DNA of 64,000 nt. Source: UBA6522 sp965262365 (GTDB lineage: Bacteria > Pseudomonadota > Gammaproteobacteria > Steroidobacterales > Rariloculaceae). Where the stretch lies: contig OZ253541.1 of assembly GCA_965262365.1 (NCBI GenBank), positions 4,774,001 to 4,838,000 of the forward strand, given 5' to 3'. Positions 16,205-25,155 of this stretch are shown piece after piece; position 1 is the stretch's first letter; each line of letters opens with the position of its first letter. The notes beneath the pieces were generated by a model, which ran no database searches, had not been told where the DNA came from, and saw nothing but the letters and a program-made list of their open reading frames with translations. The position numbers were made by a program, and so were the translations under genes.

Positions 16205-17851
16205 CTACTCGGACGTGGGCGCTCGGCTGAACACGTAGACCGCACCCGACTCGAAGGCCGAGTTGTCGTCCTGAGCGCCGTTCAGGCCCGTGGCGCCGCT
16301 ATCCTCGCCGCGTGCGCCCAACGCCATGAGCGTGCCGTCCCCGTTGAGCGCGATGGCGCTGCCGAACTCGTCGAAGGCATCGGCATTGGAACCCTTTACG
16401 TAGGCGCTCTGGGTCCAGGACGAGCCGTCGCGCGTGAACAGGTACACGGCCCCCGATTCCTGGGCGGATTCGTCGTCCTGTATCGCATCGATCCCCTGGC
16501 CCACGCTGTCTTCGAGTTGCGAGCCCGCGGCCAGCGTGTCGCCGTCGCCGCTCAGGGCGAGGCGGGCGCCGAAGGTGTCGTTGGGCCCGGTATTGGAAGC
16601 CTTGATATAGGCCTGCTCCGACCACGCGCCACCGTCCCTGGTGAACACGTACACCGCTCCCGTGGAGGAGTCGGATTCCATATCCGGTTGCGGAGCGGAG
16701 TTGACCCCGGTGGTCATGCCGTCTTCGTCCACAGCCGCTCCGACGGCCGTATTGCCGTCGGCGCTGATGGCGACGGCGACGCCGAATGAATCGTTTCGTT
16801 CCGAGTTGGATGGCTTCAGGTAGGCCTGCTGCGTCCATTCGCTGCCATCGCGCGCGAAGACGTAGAGCGCGCCGGTACCGAAGACCTCGTCGTCCTGCAC
16901 CTCGTTGGTCCCCGCCAGCGAGCCGTCCTCGTCGTAGGCGGCCGCGGCCAGCACGCTGCCGTCGGCGCTGAGCGAGACGCTATAGCCGAAGAGATCGCCC
17001 CCGCCCGCATTCGACGTCTTGACGTACGCCTGCTGCGCCCAGGTAGTGCCGTCGCGCGAGAACACGTAGACCGCACCGGCAGACAAGGCCGAGTTATCGG
17101 ACTGATCGGCGCCGACGCCGGACGCGGCGCTGTCTTCCGAGATCGCACCCACGGCCAGGGTGTCGCCCTCGGCGCTCAGCGCGAGCGAGAAACCGAACTG
17201 ATCGCCGTCGGGCAGTTCGTCGCCAATTCCGGCCTCGCCGGTATTGGAGGCCTTGATGTAGGCCTGCTGCAACCAGGATTCACCGCTGCGGCTGAAGACG
17301 TAGACCGCCCCCGCCTGCGGAATGGAATCATCCTCCCGATCGTCGTCGATGCCCGTTGCCGCGCTGGCTTCGAAGGGCGCTGCTACGGCCATGGTGTCGC
17401 CGTCGCCGCTCAGGGAGATCATGTAACCGAAATTGTCGGCCAGCCCCGGGTTTGAGGCTTTCACGTAGGCCTGTTGTCGCCATTGCGAGCCGTCGCTGAC
17501 GAAGACGTAGACGGCGCCGGCTCCGTAGACCGAATCGTCACCCTGGTCGCCGTCGATGCCGCTCGAACCGCCGCTTTCATAGGGAGCGCCGATCGCCAGC
17601 GTGGTGCCGTCAGCGCTCAGCGCGACGGCATCGCCCAACAGGGTGCCGCCGCCCCCGAACTCGTCCCCGAGTCCGGTGTTGGATGCCTTGATGTAGGCGG
17701 ACTGGCGAAGGACGCTATCAGCTTCGCCGCCCGTCCCCGGGCCTTCAGCCTCCTCCTGCGCCAGAACGTCACCCCAGCCGCCGACTGCGGCCAACCCGAT
17801 CAGGAACAGGCCGGCGGAGGCCCCGGGCGTCGCGCTCAAACCTATTCGCAC
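16205..17851 (-). CDS. Secreted seven-repeat FG-GAP/integrin-like beta-propeller protein
   Basis: 548 residues from a GTG at 17851. An N-terminal hydrophobic signal (ASAGLFLIGLAAVGG) is followed by seven repeats of about 65-75 residues. Each starts QQAYIKASNTG-like, contains FG, then LSADGxTLAIGAP, a loop with QDD, and GAVYVFxRDG-W. Seven such units would close a seven-bladed propeller. Asp- and Gly-rich loops (DGDQGDD, DDDREDD) are likely Ca2+ sites. It lacks a C-terminal sorting domain. The start overlaps the end of the DUF6152-B gene by 10 nt, so the two are coupled. Family members serve in adhesion or as binding scaffolds; the partner is unknown. The GTG is chosen because earlier in-frame starts lie deep in the upstream gene. 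Confidence 0.8.
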   Translation of the reverse strand: MRIGLSATPGASAGLFLIGLAAVGGWGDVLAQEEAEGPGTGGEADSVLRQSAYIKASNTGLGDEFGGGGTLLGDAVALSADGTTLAIGAPYESGGSSGIDGDQGDDSVYGAGAVYVFVSDGSQWRQQAYVKASNPGLADNFGYMISLSGDGDTMAVAAPFEASAATGIDDDREDDSIPQAGAVYVFSRSGESWLQQAYIKASNTGEAGIGDELPDGDQFGFSLALSAEGDTLAVGAISEDSAASGVGADQSDNSALSAGAVYVFSRDGTTWAQQAYVKTSNAGGGDLFGYSVSLSADGSVLAAAAYDEDGSLAGTNEVQDDEVFGTGALYVFARDGSEWTQQAYLKPSNSERNDSFGVAVAISADGNTAVGAAVDEDGMTTGVNSAPQPDMESDSSTGAVYVFTRDGGAWSEQAYIKASNTGPNDTFGARLALSGDGDTLAAGSQLEDSVGQGIDAIQDDESAQESGAVYLFTRDGSSWTQSAYVKGSNADAFDEFGSAIALNGDGTLMALGARGEDSGATGLNGAQDDNSAFESGAVYVFSRAPTSE

Positions 17852-18264
17852 GGGATCGGGCCTTCCGGGTCGGAACGGGACCGGTAGATTTCCTCGCACG
17901 TTTCCATGCGCACGACCCGCGCACGTTCGCTCAGGTTGATGAACGGCGCGCCACTCTTGACCAGGCGGCCGGACACCATGATTCTGTCTCCGGGCTTGAG
18001 CGTGTCCCTCGTCCAACCGCTTCGCGAAAGGTTGTTCACGCCCGACAACTCCGCCTGCCACCGCACCGTGTTTCCGCCTTCATCCGGTACGTCGAGGATG
18101 ATTGTCGAGTGGGGATTGACCAATTGCAGGGCGACGACCGTGCCCGACAAGGACGTGATGGTTTCCTCGTATCGCCCTGCGTCGCCATGGTGTGCGAAGG
18201 CTGTTGGACAGAAGCTCAGAATGGCGCCCACGACGGCGCCTGTCGCGAGAGAGTGAAGTTTCAT
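17842..18264 (-). CDS. DUF6152 family secreted protein B
   Basis: 140 residues. Signal peptide to residue 24 (AILSFCPTAFA), mature start HHGDAGRY. It has SLSGTVVALQLVNPHSTIIL, the conserved NPH strand, VRWQAELSGVNNLSRSGW, and LKPGDRIMVSGRLVKSG, the same order as in protein A. The C-terminus has a lone extra pair of Cys (ETCEEIY, PIPCE). GGAACGACC precedes ATG 18264. The downstream FG-GAP propeller gene overlaps it by 10 nt, pointing to co-translation. Confidence 0.8.
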   Translation of the reverse strand: MKLHSLATGAVVGAILSFCPTAFAHHGDAGRYEETITSLSGTVVALQLVNPHSTIILDVPDEGGNTVRWQAELSGVNNLSRSGWTRDTLKPGDRIMVSGRLVKSGAPFINLSERARVVRMETCEEIYRSRSDPEGPIPCE

Positions 18265-18463
18265 GGTCGTTCCTTCTGTCATTGATTCCACATAATAATA
18301 TGCCTCCGCGCAGCCTGGATATCCAGTCCGCGGGCCAGGCTGAACCCACGTCCAAGATGACTTCGCTGTAATGTTGCCGTCCGGTCGTTTCTAACGCATC
18401 GGCGCTCGCGAGACGAGTTCGGGCAGTGGTATTCTCGAACTTCCGTGCCGGGGAGACTCACAG
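18265..18463. promoter_or_regulatory. Divergent promoter region of DUF6152 genes B and C
   Basis: 199 bp separate the oppositely oriented starts of two DUF6152 genes, so their promoters must lie here or share sites. I could not pick a convincing -35/-10 pair by eye. Confidence 0.4.
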
Positions 18464-19528
18464 ATGAAGCAAGCAGTCGCAACCACGCGCTCCAGCAGCC
18501 GGTGGCGAGGGTCGCGCGTCGCGTGCCGGCCTTCCGCTGGTAACGCCCGAAGCCGACGCCGGTGGAGTGCAACACTGATCCTGCTGGCGCTGCCGGTAGC
18601 TGCCGCGGCCCACCACTCAATCAGTGCGATCTTCGACCGCACCCAAACAACGGAAGTGGAGGGGACCATTAGCTCCGTGTTCTGGCGCAATCCTCATATC
18701 GGCCTGACCGTGTTGGTCGAGAACGAGGCCGGGGAACCGGAGGAATGGGAGATTGAAGGCGGCACATACAATGATCTGCTGAGATCGGGTTTCGATACCG
18801 GGACCGTCGCTGTCGGCGACCGGGTACGCATTGTCGGAGCACCGTCCCGGCGCGGATTGAACGAGATATATATTGACCGGCTGTTGTCGCCGGCCGGCGA
18901 GGAACTCATGTCCAGCGGCGTGACAACAACGGATGTCAGCGTGTCGCAGGGCGCGGAAGACCGACGGGCACGAACAGGCATCTTCAGGGATTGGGTAAAC
19001 GGCGGGACGATTCACCATCTCCGCGAACCGTTGTCGGTCACGCCTGCCGCGGAGGCGGCGCGGGCCGCCTGGGATCCATTCACCGACGACCCGAGCCATC
19101 GCTGCCAGGCGCCGGGCATGCCGAATGCGGTCCTGAATCCTTATCCCATGGAGTTCGTGGACCAGGGCGAACTCATCGTGCAGCGCATCGAGGAATGGGA
19201 CGCGGTTCGCACGATCCACATGAGCGCGGAGCCGGCCGAACCGGGCGAAGCCTCGCCCCTGGGCTATTCGGTGGGCCGGTGGGAAGAAAACACGCTCGTG
19301 GTGGAAACCACGAACGTTGATTATCCGCTGCTGGACGACAGCGGCACGCCCATGAGTCCGGCTGTCCGCATCGTCGAAAGATATACGCTGAGCGAGAACG
19401 ACACGCGTCTCGATCTGGAGATGACGGTCACCGACCCGCCCAACCTGGCGGAGCCTGCGGTCTGGGTCGCGGTCTGGGCCTGGGAGCCGGGTGTGCGGGT
19501 CAGGCCATTCGAGTGCACGGTTCGCTAG
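18464..19528 (+). CDS. DUF6152 family secreted protein C with long C-terminal domain
   Basis: 354 residues. An unusually long, Arg-rich N-region precedes the hydrophobic core LILLALPVAAAA; the mature form would start HHSISAIF (residues 50-51). The DUF6152 part (VEGTISSVFWRNPHIGL, GGTYNDLLRSGFDTG, GDRVRIVGAPSRRG) ends near residue 155. An additional ~190-residue domain follows, with CQAPGMPNAVLNPYPMEF, GYSVGRWEENTLVVETTN and ERYTLSENDTRLDLEMTV, a pattern I know only from uncharacterised secreted proteins of proteobacteria and acidobacteria. Function unknown. Weak GGGGAG lies before ATG 18464; no later in-frame start exists before the hydrophobic core. Confidence 0.78.
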   Translation: MKQAVATTRSSSRWRGSRVACRPSAGNARSRRRWSATLILLALPVAAAAHHSISAIFDRTQTTEVEGTISSVFWRNPHIGLTVLVENEAGEPEEWEIEGGTYNDLLRSGFDTGTVAVGDRVRIVGAPSRRGLNEIYIDRLLSPAGEELMSSGVTTTDVSVSQGAEDRRARTGIFRDWVNGGTIHHLREPLSVTPAAEAARAAWDPFTDDPSHRCQAPGMPNAVLNPYPMEFVDQGELIVQRIEEWDAVRTIHMSAEPAEPGEASPLGYSVGRWEENTLVVETTNVDYPLLDDSGTPMSPAVRIVERYTLSENDTRLDLEMTVTDPPNLAEPAVWVAVWAWEPGVRVRPFECTVR

Positions 19529-19672
19529 GGCTTGTCAGAGTCATCCCGGATTGCGCTAACAGTCCCTGGCATCCCGTGGCAAAGGTTCCGCGTTGCACCG
19601 AGACCGGTGACGCGCCCGGTTGACCGCCACCGATAGGTGCCCGGTTGACCGCATCCGGTGTGTGTCCGGGGT

Positions 19673-21433
19673 TCAGCGGCGAGTGCTTTCGCCATAGGTG
19701 ACGGGCCGTTCGATCCTTTCGCCGTCACGCTCCACGACAACGGTGCCTTGTTCTCCGGGTTTGACTTCCCTGAGCACATACATCAGGTCGTAAATGTCGC
19801 GGACTTCGCGGCCGCTCAATTCGACGACCCAGTCGCCGCGCTGCAGACCGGCCTGGTCGGCAGGTCCGCCGGGACGCACGCCGGCCAGCCGCATGCCGGG
19901 TCGGTTGTCGGGTGAGCCGGTGTAGTCCGGGATTGTGCCCAGCGACGCGCCGTAACTGCGCACGTCGCCCAGCGGCGCGGGGGCTTCGGCGGCAAGATAG
20001 GTAAGGCCTTCCAGCGTCGTCAATTCCAGCGCGACATCGGCCACCAGCCCGGCAATCCGCACGCCGCCGGCTGCATTGATCGACGCGGTGTCGTCCGACG
20101 GCTTGTGGTAGTCGTCGTGGGCGCCCGTGAAGAAGTGCAGGACGGGCACTCCCGCCGCGTAGAAGGACATCTGATCCGATGGGCCGTAACCGTCGCCGCC
20201 GAGTTCGCACTCGAGTTCGTATGCCGCGCAGAACGGCTGAATCACGGCCTCCCACTCCTCGGCCGAGTCGCCGCCCAGGACGGCCAGCCTGTCATTCCTG
20301 AGTCGGCCGACCATATCCATATTGAGCATCGCCACCAGTCCCTCCGGCGCGGCACCGGGAGGGGGCTCACGGGTGAATTGGCTGGATCCCAGCAGGCCGT
20401 TTTCCTCCCCCGTAAAGGCGACAAACATGACGTCGCGGCCGAGTTGTTCCCTGCGGGCGGTTAACACGCGCGCGGCTTCCAGCAAGGCCGCGGTGCCGGA
20501 GGCGTTGTCGTCGGCGCCGTTGTGCGGTTCGTGGGCATCCGGGGCGAGAGACGACGCGCCGCCGAAGCCCAGGTGGTCATAGTGCGCGCCGAGCACCACC
20601 GCGCCGGGTAGCCGCTCTTCGGCGGACAGCCGACCGACGATATTGTCCACATCGCGGGTGTGTTCGATCACCTCCGTGGTGAGGTCGACCTGCAGCGCGC
20701 CATCAAGGATTCGTTCGGCCCAGGCGCGTTTGATCACTGCGATCGGGATACCGGCGCCACCCTGGGGATCGACCCGCATGGCCGGCAGTGGCGATTCTTC
20801 CCGATCATCGAGTTCGGGTGGCAGATCCGCGACCAGCAGACCCACGGCGCCGCGCTCGCGCGCGGTGAACGCCTTGTAGCGCAGATCGCTCAGGCGCCGC
20901 CGGAGCGTATTATCCTCGAATGCACCGTCTTGCGGCGTAAACCGGCGTACCAGCACGATACGCCCCCGTGCGTCGATCCCCTGGTAGTCGTCGATGGCGT
21001 TTTCTTCGGATACCACTCCCCAGCCGGCAAAGACAACCGGCGCCGAGACCGTGCCGCTGGCGGAAAAACCCGGGACGGTGAAATCTTCGGCAGCGAGATC
21101 GTCGCCGCCCGCGGACAGTCGTGTCGAGGGACCCCGTTCCACCTCGACCACGGCCTGGAAACTCTGGCGATAACTGCCGTTTCCGCCTGCGGGCTCCAGG
21201 CCGATCAGCGCGAATTGCTGTTCCAGCCAATCGGCCGCGGCTTCCAGCCCCGGCGTGCCGAGACCACGGCCGCCGCGCGCATCGTCGGCCAGCCAGCCGA
21301 CGTCGGCCAGATAGCGCTCCACGGCGGCCGAGCCATCAACCGACTGTATCGCCGTCCCATCCTGGGCATCGGCGGGGGAGGAGGTCAGGAGCATTGCGAG
21401 GACGGCTCCGCCAAACAACTCAAATCGATTCAT
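19673..21433 (-). CDS. Secreted M28 family zinc peptidase with PA and PDZ domains
   Basis: 586 residues. Signal peptide FELFGGAVLAMLLTSSPADA. A protease-associated insert (VFAGWGVVSEENAIDDYQGI, GRIVLVRRFTP) precedes and interrupts the catalytic part. The M28 di-zinc ligands are all visible: His in VVLGAHYDHLG, Asp in GADDNASG, the Glu pair in FTGEENGLLG, Asp in LNMDMVGR and His in FTGAHDDYHKPSDD. A C-terminal PDZ domain (GGPADQAGLQRGDWVVELSG) ends the protein. Expected role: aminopeptidase of the periplasm or outside. ATG 21433 with GGAGCG before it gives the signal peptide; an upstream ATG at 21487 would not. Confidence 0.9.
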   Translation of the reverse strand: MNRFELFGGAVLAMLLTSSPADAQDGTAIQSVDGSAAVERYLADVGWLADDARGGRGLGTPGLEAAADWLEQQFALIGLEPAGGNGSYRQSFQAVVEVERGPSTRLSAGGDDLAAEDFTVPGFSASGTVSAPVVFAGWGVVSEENAIDDYQGIDARGRIVLVRRFTPQDGAFEDNTLRRRLSDLRYKAFTARERGAVGLLVADLPPELDDREESPLPAMRVDPQGGAGIPIAVIKRAWAERILDGALQVDLTTEVIEHTRDVDNIVGRLSAEERLPGAVVLGAHYDHLGFGGASSLAPDAHEPHNGADDNASGTAALLEAARVLTARREQLGRDVMFVAFTGEENGLLGSSQFTREPPPGAAPEGLVAMLNMDMVGRLRNDRLAVLGGDSAEEWEAVIQPFCAAYELECELGGDGYGPSDQMSFYAAGVPVLHFFTGAHDDYHKPSDDTASINAAGGVRIAGLVADVALELTTLEGLTYLAAEAPAPLGDVRSYGASLGTIPDYTGSPDNRPGMRLAGVRPGGPADQAGLQRGDWVVELSGREVRDIYDLMYVLREVKPGEQGTVVVERDGERIERPVTYGESTRR

Positions 21434-21606
21434 ATTCGCTCCGCACGGACGTCGGCAATTATCGATAGTCATGCATTCTAACTGCACCGCGCGCCGTATT
21501 TGCAGCGCGGCCCTGTCGTGCCGGAATTGCTGTCCCGGCGCGTCTTCTCTGATAGCCTCATGCGCTGCGACTCAGTGCGCCTCCGCGCTCAAGGGAGAGA
21601 CCAGAA
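21434..21606. promoter_or_regulatory. Divergent region upstream of the ECF transporter operon
   Basis: 173 bp between the M28 peptidase and ECF S-component starts. I looked for TPP and cobalamin riboswitch cores and saw neither. AGGGAGAG before 21607 is the ribosome binding site. Confidence 0.4.
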
Positions 21607-22251
21607 GTGAACAACACGCCCGCGGCACCCGGGCCCCGCGCCTACCGGCCTGGCGAAGACTTCAGGCTCGACACCATGGACATCGTTGCCGCGGTACTGC
21701 TGGGAGTGATCCAGGCGGTGATCGAAATCGTGGGTTTGCTGGGGTTTCTGGAGCGCACGGTCTGGGCGGCGGGACCGGTGGGATTCGCCATTTACGCCTT
21801 CTACAACGGCACCACGTGGATTCTGTTCTATGCCGGCGCGTTCCTGCGCAAGCGCGCCGCCCTGGTGATCTTGGCGGCGGCCGTCACGGCCCTGGTGCGC
21901 TGGTTCGCGGGCGATCCGGACGGCCCGATACTGATGTTCTACGGCTTGTTCCCGGCGGCGTGCGGTGCGGCGGTCTTCGCGGGGATGCGCTGGCGCGGCG
22001 GGCGGTTGTTGTTCGCCGTGGCGGTGGCCGTCACGTCAGTCGCCAACCAGGTGTCCGTGTTCGTCGGGCAGGGCGGATTCCAGCTTGTCGACGGCGCCCG
22101 CTGGGCGCTGGTGTCGATGTCCATCGCGGCGTTCGGCGGCGCAATCTGGGGACTGGCCGCGTGGTACCTGGGGCGGGGGCTGGAACGCGCCGGTGTGCCG
22201 GCGGTGCATCTTCCACCGGCGCTGGCCGCGGGCGAGACCGACCGCGCGTGA
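21607..22251 (+). CDS. ECF transporter S (substrate-binding) component
   Basis: 214 residues with five to six hydrophobic segments (VAAVLLGVIQAVIEIVGLLG, GFAIYAFYNGTTWILFYAGA, ALVILAAAVTALVRW, LMFYGLFPAACGAAVFAGM, WALVSMSIAAFGGAIWGLAA). Position and topology identify it as the substrate-specific membrane subunit. The arrangement resembles YkoE-like S components, which handle thiamine precursors, but I see no motif that settles the substrate and no TPP riboswitch. It overlaps the ATPase gene by GTGA. Confidence 0.72.
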   Translation: MNNTPAAPGPRAYRPGEDFRLDTMDIVAAVLLGVIQAVIEIVGLLGFLERTVWAAGPVGFAIYAFYNGTTWILFYAGAFLRKRAALVILAAAVTALVRWFAGDPDGPILMFYGLFPAACGAAVFAGMRWRGGRLLFAVAVAVTSVANQVSVFVGQGGFQLVDGARWALVSMSIAAFGGAIWGLAAWYLGRGLERAGVPAVHLPPALAAGETDRA

Positions 22252-24152
22252 CCTCAGCCTCGTCCGCGAACCAGCCGGCCCTCGTTCTCCAGGAGTACAG
22301 CTTCTGGTTCAAACCGGCTGCCGGGGAGCCGGAAGGTCCCGCTGCCCTGGATGAGATCTCCTTCTCCGTTTGTGCGGGTTCACTCGTTCTCATCCTTGGA
22401 CGCAGCGGTTCCGGCAAGAGCACGCTGGCGCTGAATCTTGTCGGTATCTATCCCGATTACATGGGAGGCAGGAACCAGGGGCGCGTGCTTATCGCCGACC
22501 CCGAGCGCGGCCTGATCAACCGCCGCGAAATGGCCGCGGCGGAGCGCTTTCGATGCGTCAACATGCTGTTCCAGAATCCGGAGGATCAGATCGTCACCCT
22601 CACGGTGGAGGAGGAGGTCGGATTCGCGCTGGAGAATTACCTCGTTGAACCGGAGGAAATCCATCGCCGCATCGACGACGCGCTGGATCTTGTGGGCCTG
22701 ACGGGCTTCAGGCGGCGGGCCATGCTGGAACTCTCCGGAGGCGAGAAGCAGCGCGTAGCGCTTGCGGCCATGCTCGCGCTCGAACCCGCCGTACTGATCC
22801 TCGACGAGCCCACCTCGAACCTGGACCCGGCCGGTACCGCCGACGTGCTGGCCACCATCGACCGGATTCGGGCGCGCAGCGGCCTGACCGTGTTGGTGAT
22901 CGAACACGAGGTCGACGAAGTCTTCCACCGGGCCGACGCGGTGCTGCTGGTCGAGGACCGGAGCGTGAAAGGACCCTGGACGCCGCGGGAGTTCATGGCA
23001 CAGCGCGGCCTCGAAGTTCGCGACGACATGGGCCTGTGGATACCGCAGTCGTCCGAAGTCGCTCTGGAGTTGCGGGCTCGGGGACTGAATTTCGCCGGTG
23101 GCATGCCCCTGGCCGGAGATGAATTGATTGCAGCGGTCGAGGCGCTGGGCGGAGACTTGAACTCACCCACCCCGGTCACGAAGCCAGGCGATACAGCGGT
23201 GGGCCACAAGAACCCCGCCCCGGTCGGCCGGATCGACGCCGCTTCGGTTGGCCGCCCTGACGCCGCTGACCGCGCGGCGGACGCCGCATCCCCTGTGACG
23301 GTGTCATCCGCGGTTATCGAAGTCAGGGACGTCAGCTTCGCCTACGGTGATCACAGCGTACTCAAGGGCGTCGGTTTTTCCGCCCACCGTTCCGAACTCC
23401 TGGCCCTGGTCGGTCAAAATGGTTCGGGAAAATCGACCCTGGCATCGCTTTTCAACGGCATTGCCACGCCGGATTCGGGCATCGTCCTGGTGGACGGTAT
23501 CCCCACGACCGACTACAAGTTTGCGCACCTGGCTCGGCGCGTGGCACACATCTTTCAGGTGCCCGAGAAACAGTTCGTCCGTGGGACGGTCTACGACGAA
23601 ATCGCCCACGGGCTGCGGGCGCTGGGTCTGGCGGAGGACGAGGTGGAGCAGCGCACGCTGGACTGCCTGCGGACGGTGCGTTTGCTTGAGCGACGCGATG
23701 CCAGCCCGTATGTACTGAGTCACGGACAGAAACGCAGGCTCTCGGTGGCGGCGATGGTGGTCGACGAGCCCGACGTCGTGGTTCTCGACGAGCCGACCTT
23801 CGGCCAGGACTACCACCAGGCAAGGAACCTCATGGAATTGCTCCGCAATCTCGCGGCCGGAGGTGCGGCGGTGGTGTTCATCACCCATGACATGCGGTTG
23901 GTGGCCGAGTACGCAAATCGCACCGTGGTGCTTTGCGATGGCGCGGTGGCCTTCGACGGTGCGCCTGAGGCGCTGTTCGCCTCCCCCGACGTCCTGGCCC
24001 GGGCGAGGCTGCGACCGCCTCCCGTCCATGAAATCTCCACGCGCCTCCTGGGAGAACCGTTATTGACAACGTCCGCCCTTGTCGAGCGAATCGCGGCCGA
24101 ATATGTCGCCGCCGCAGTGCCTTCGGGCACCGGCCAGGAGAACCGGAAGTAG
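22248..24152 (+). CDS. ECF transporter ATPase, EcfA1-EcfA2 fused in one chain
   Basis: 634 residues from GTG 22248, whose last bases form the stop of the S component. ATPase domain 1: Walker A GRSGSGKST (51-59), Q-loop FQNPEDQIVTLTVEEEV, signature LSGGEKQR (162-169), Walker B VLILDEPTSNLDPAG. A 60-residue Ala/Asp/Pro-rich linker (around 300-350) follows. Domain 2: Walker A GQNGSGKST (389-397), FQVPEKQFVRGTVYDEI, variant signature LSHGQKRR, Walker B VVVLDEPTFGQD. The FQxPExQ segments are the ECF-specific Q-loops that contact the T component. A fused pair replaces the usual two genes. Confidence 0.92.
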   Translation: MTSASSANQPALVLQEYSFWFKPAAGEPEGPAALDEISFSVCAGSLVLILGRSGSGKSTLALNLVGIYPDYMGGRNQGRVLIADPERGLINRREMAAAERFRCVNMLFQNPEDQIVTLTVEEEVGFALENYLVEPEEIHRRIDDALDLVGLTGFRRRAMLELSGGEKQRVALAAMLALEPAVLILDEPTSNLDPAGTADVLATIDRIRARSGLTVLVIEHEVDEVFHRADAVLLVEDRSVKGPWTPREFMAQRGLEVRDDMGLWIPQSSEVALELRARGLNFAGGMPLAGDELIAAVEALGGDLNSPTPVTKPGDTAVGHKNPAPVGRIDAASVGRPDAADRAADAASPVTVSSAVIEVRDVSFAYGDHSVLKGVGFSAHRSELLALVGQNGSGKSTLASLFNGIATPDSGIVLVDGIPTTDYKFAHLARRVAHIFQVPEKQFVRGTVYDEIAHGLRALGLAEDEVEQRTLDCLRTVRLLERRDASPYVLSHGQKRRLSVAAMVVDEPDVVVLDEPTFGQDYHQARNLMELLRNLAAGGAAVVFITHDMRLVAEYANRTVVLCDGAVAFDGAPEALFASPDVLARARLRPPPVHEISTRLLGEPLLTTSALVERIAAEYVAAAVPSGTGQENRK

Positions 24153-24255
24153 CACGCTGGTGTCGCGGGACGCGGTAATATCCGCGCCCACTGCCTTCTC
24201 ACTTTCGGAAGGTCGAATCGATCAGGTCGGCCTGCCGGCACTTGGAGACGTTGAT

Positions 24256-25122
24256 ATGCGCAAGGAAATCGTTGGGGCTATGTTCACCTTCGTAGTACTT
24301 GTGGGCCCGAGCGAACCATCCACCGCACAGGCTTCGAACTGTGACAAGCCGTGCCTGGTAGATGCAATGGACAAGTTCCTCGATGAAATGACGGGGAATG
24401 CGGTACCTGCGCTGCCCTACTCGCCAAGCGTCGAGGTGCGGGAAAACGCCCGTCGGGTCGAACTCGCAGACTCTGCATGGAGAAACGTGGAGAGGGTCCG
24501 ATCCCGTGTCACCTTTGCCGATCCGATTACGGGCAACGTCGTGTCGCGTAGCGGAGTTGAGTTGTCCGACGGTCGGCCAGGATACATTTCTACGCGCATC
24601 AAGGTCATTGACGGGGAAATTCTTGATGTCGAGTTGAGCTCGGACACCTCGGACCGCGTCGTGGAGCCATACGTCTACAACGTGGGACAATGGTTTGCGG
24701 AGCCGCTGCCGATGGAGCAACGCAGCAACCGGGCCGAACTGGAGGCGATTGCCCGGCGGTATTTCCAGGACCTCACCGATCACTCGCCGGACCCCGAGGA
24801 TCATGTCGATTCGTGCAATCGCTATCACAGCGGTCAGCAGATCACCAATGTCGAGTTAAACACGATCGAGGAAGGCGGTGCGATGACCTGCTTCAGTTCC
24901 CTCGGCGGAAGCCCGCCCTGGGGGCCGGCGGCCGAGCAGCGGTTCCCGGTCATCGACCCTGAATCGGGCACGGTACTCGGCGTCACGCTGCTTCTCTACG
25001 ACGACGGCCGGCAAATGTACGTGTCCGAAGTATTCAGGATCGTCGGCGGCAAGATCGCGCTGATCGACAATATCGGCCTCATGCTGGATCCGCCCGTGGA
25101 AACCCTGGGTTTCACGCACTGA
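24256..25122 (+). CDS. Secreted protein of unknown function inside the ECF operon
   Basis: 288 residues with a signal peptide (VGAMFTFVVLVGPSEPSTA) and mature start near QASNCDKPCLVDAMDKF. It reads like a SnoaL/NTF2-like or DUF8021-type secreted protein: MDKFLDEMTGNAVPALPYSP, then ENARRVELADSAW and, near the C-terminus, DDGRQMYVSEVFRIVGGKIA. Two Cys pairs (C-D-K-P-C; CNRYHSG with MTCFSS) may form disulfides. It sits between the fused ATPase and the T component, 34 bp before the latter, on the same strand. Because it is exported, it could capture or process the ECF ligand, but this is inference from position only. Confidence 0.6.
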   Translation: MRKEIVGAMFTFVVLVGPSEPSTAQASNCDKPCLVDAMDKFLDEMTGNAVPALPYSPSVEVRENARRVELADSAWRNVERVRSRVTFADPITGNVVSRSGVELSDGRPGYISTRIKVIDGEILDVELSSDTSDRVVEPYVYNVGQWFAEPLPMEQRSNRAELEAIARRYFQDLTDHSPDPEDHVDSCNRYHSGQQITNVELNTIEEGGAMTCFSSLGGSPPWGPAAEQRFPVIDPESGTVLGVTLLLYDDGRQMYVSEVFRIVGGKIALIDNIGLMLDPPVETLGFTH

Positions 25123-25155
25123 TTTCCGGAAGCGCAGGACGCCGGCCAGATCGAA

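Noticed and set aside
15955..16245. Short minus-strand frame between the amidohydrolase and FG-GAP genes
   Set aside because: No ribosome binding site, no recognisable domain and Arg/Pro-rich shadow composition.
21434..21606. Possible riboswitch ahead of the ECF operon
   Set aside because: I could not find the conserved cores of TPP, cobalamin or FMN elements; a covariance search would settle it.
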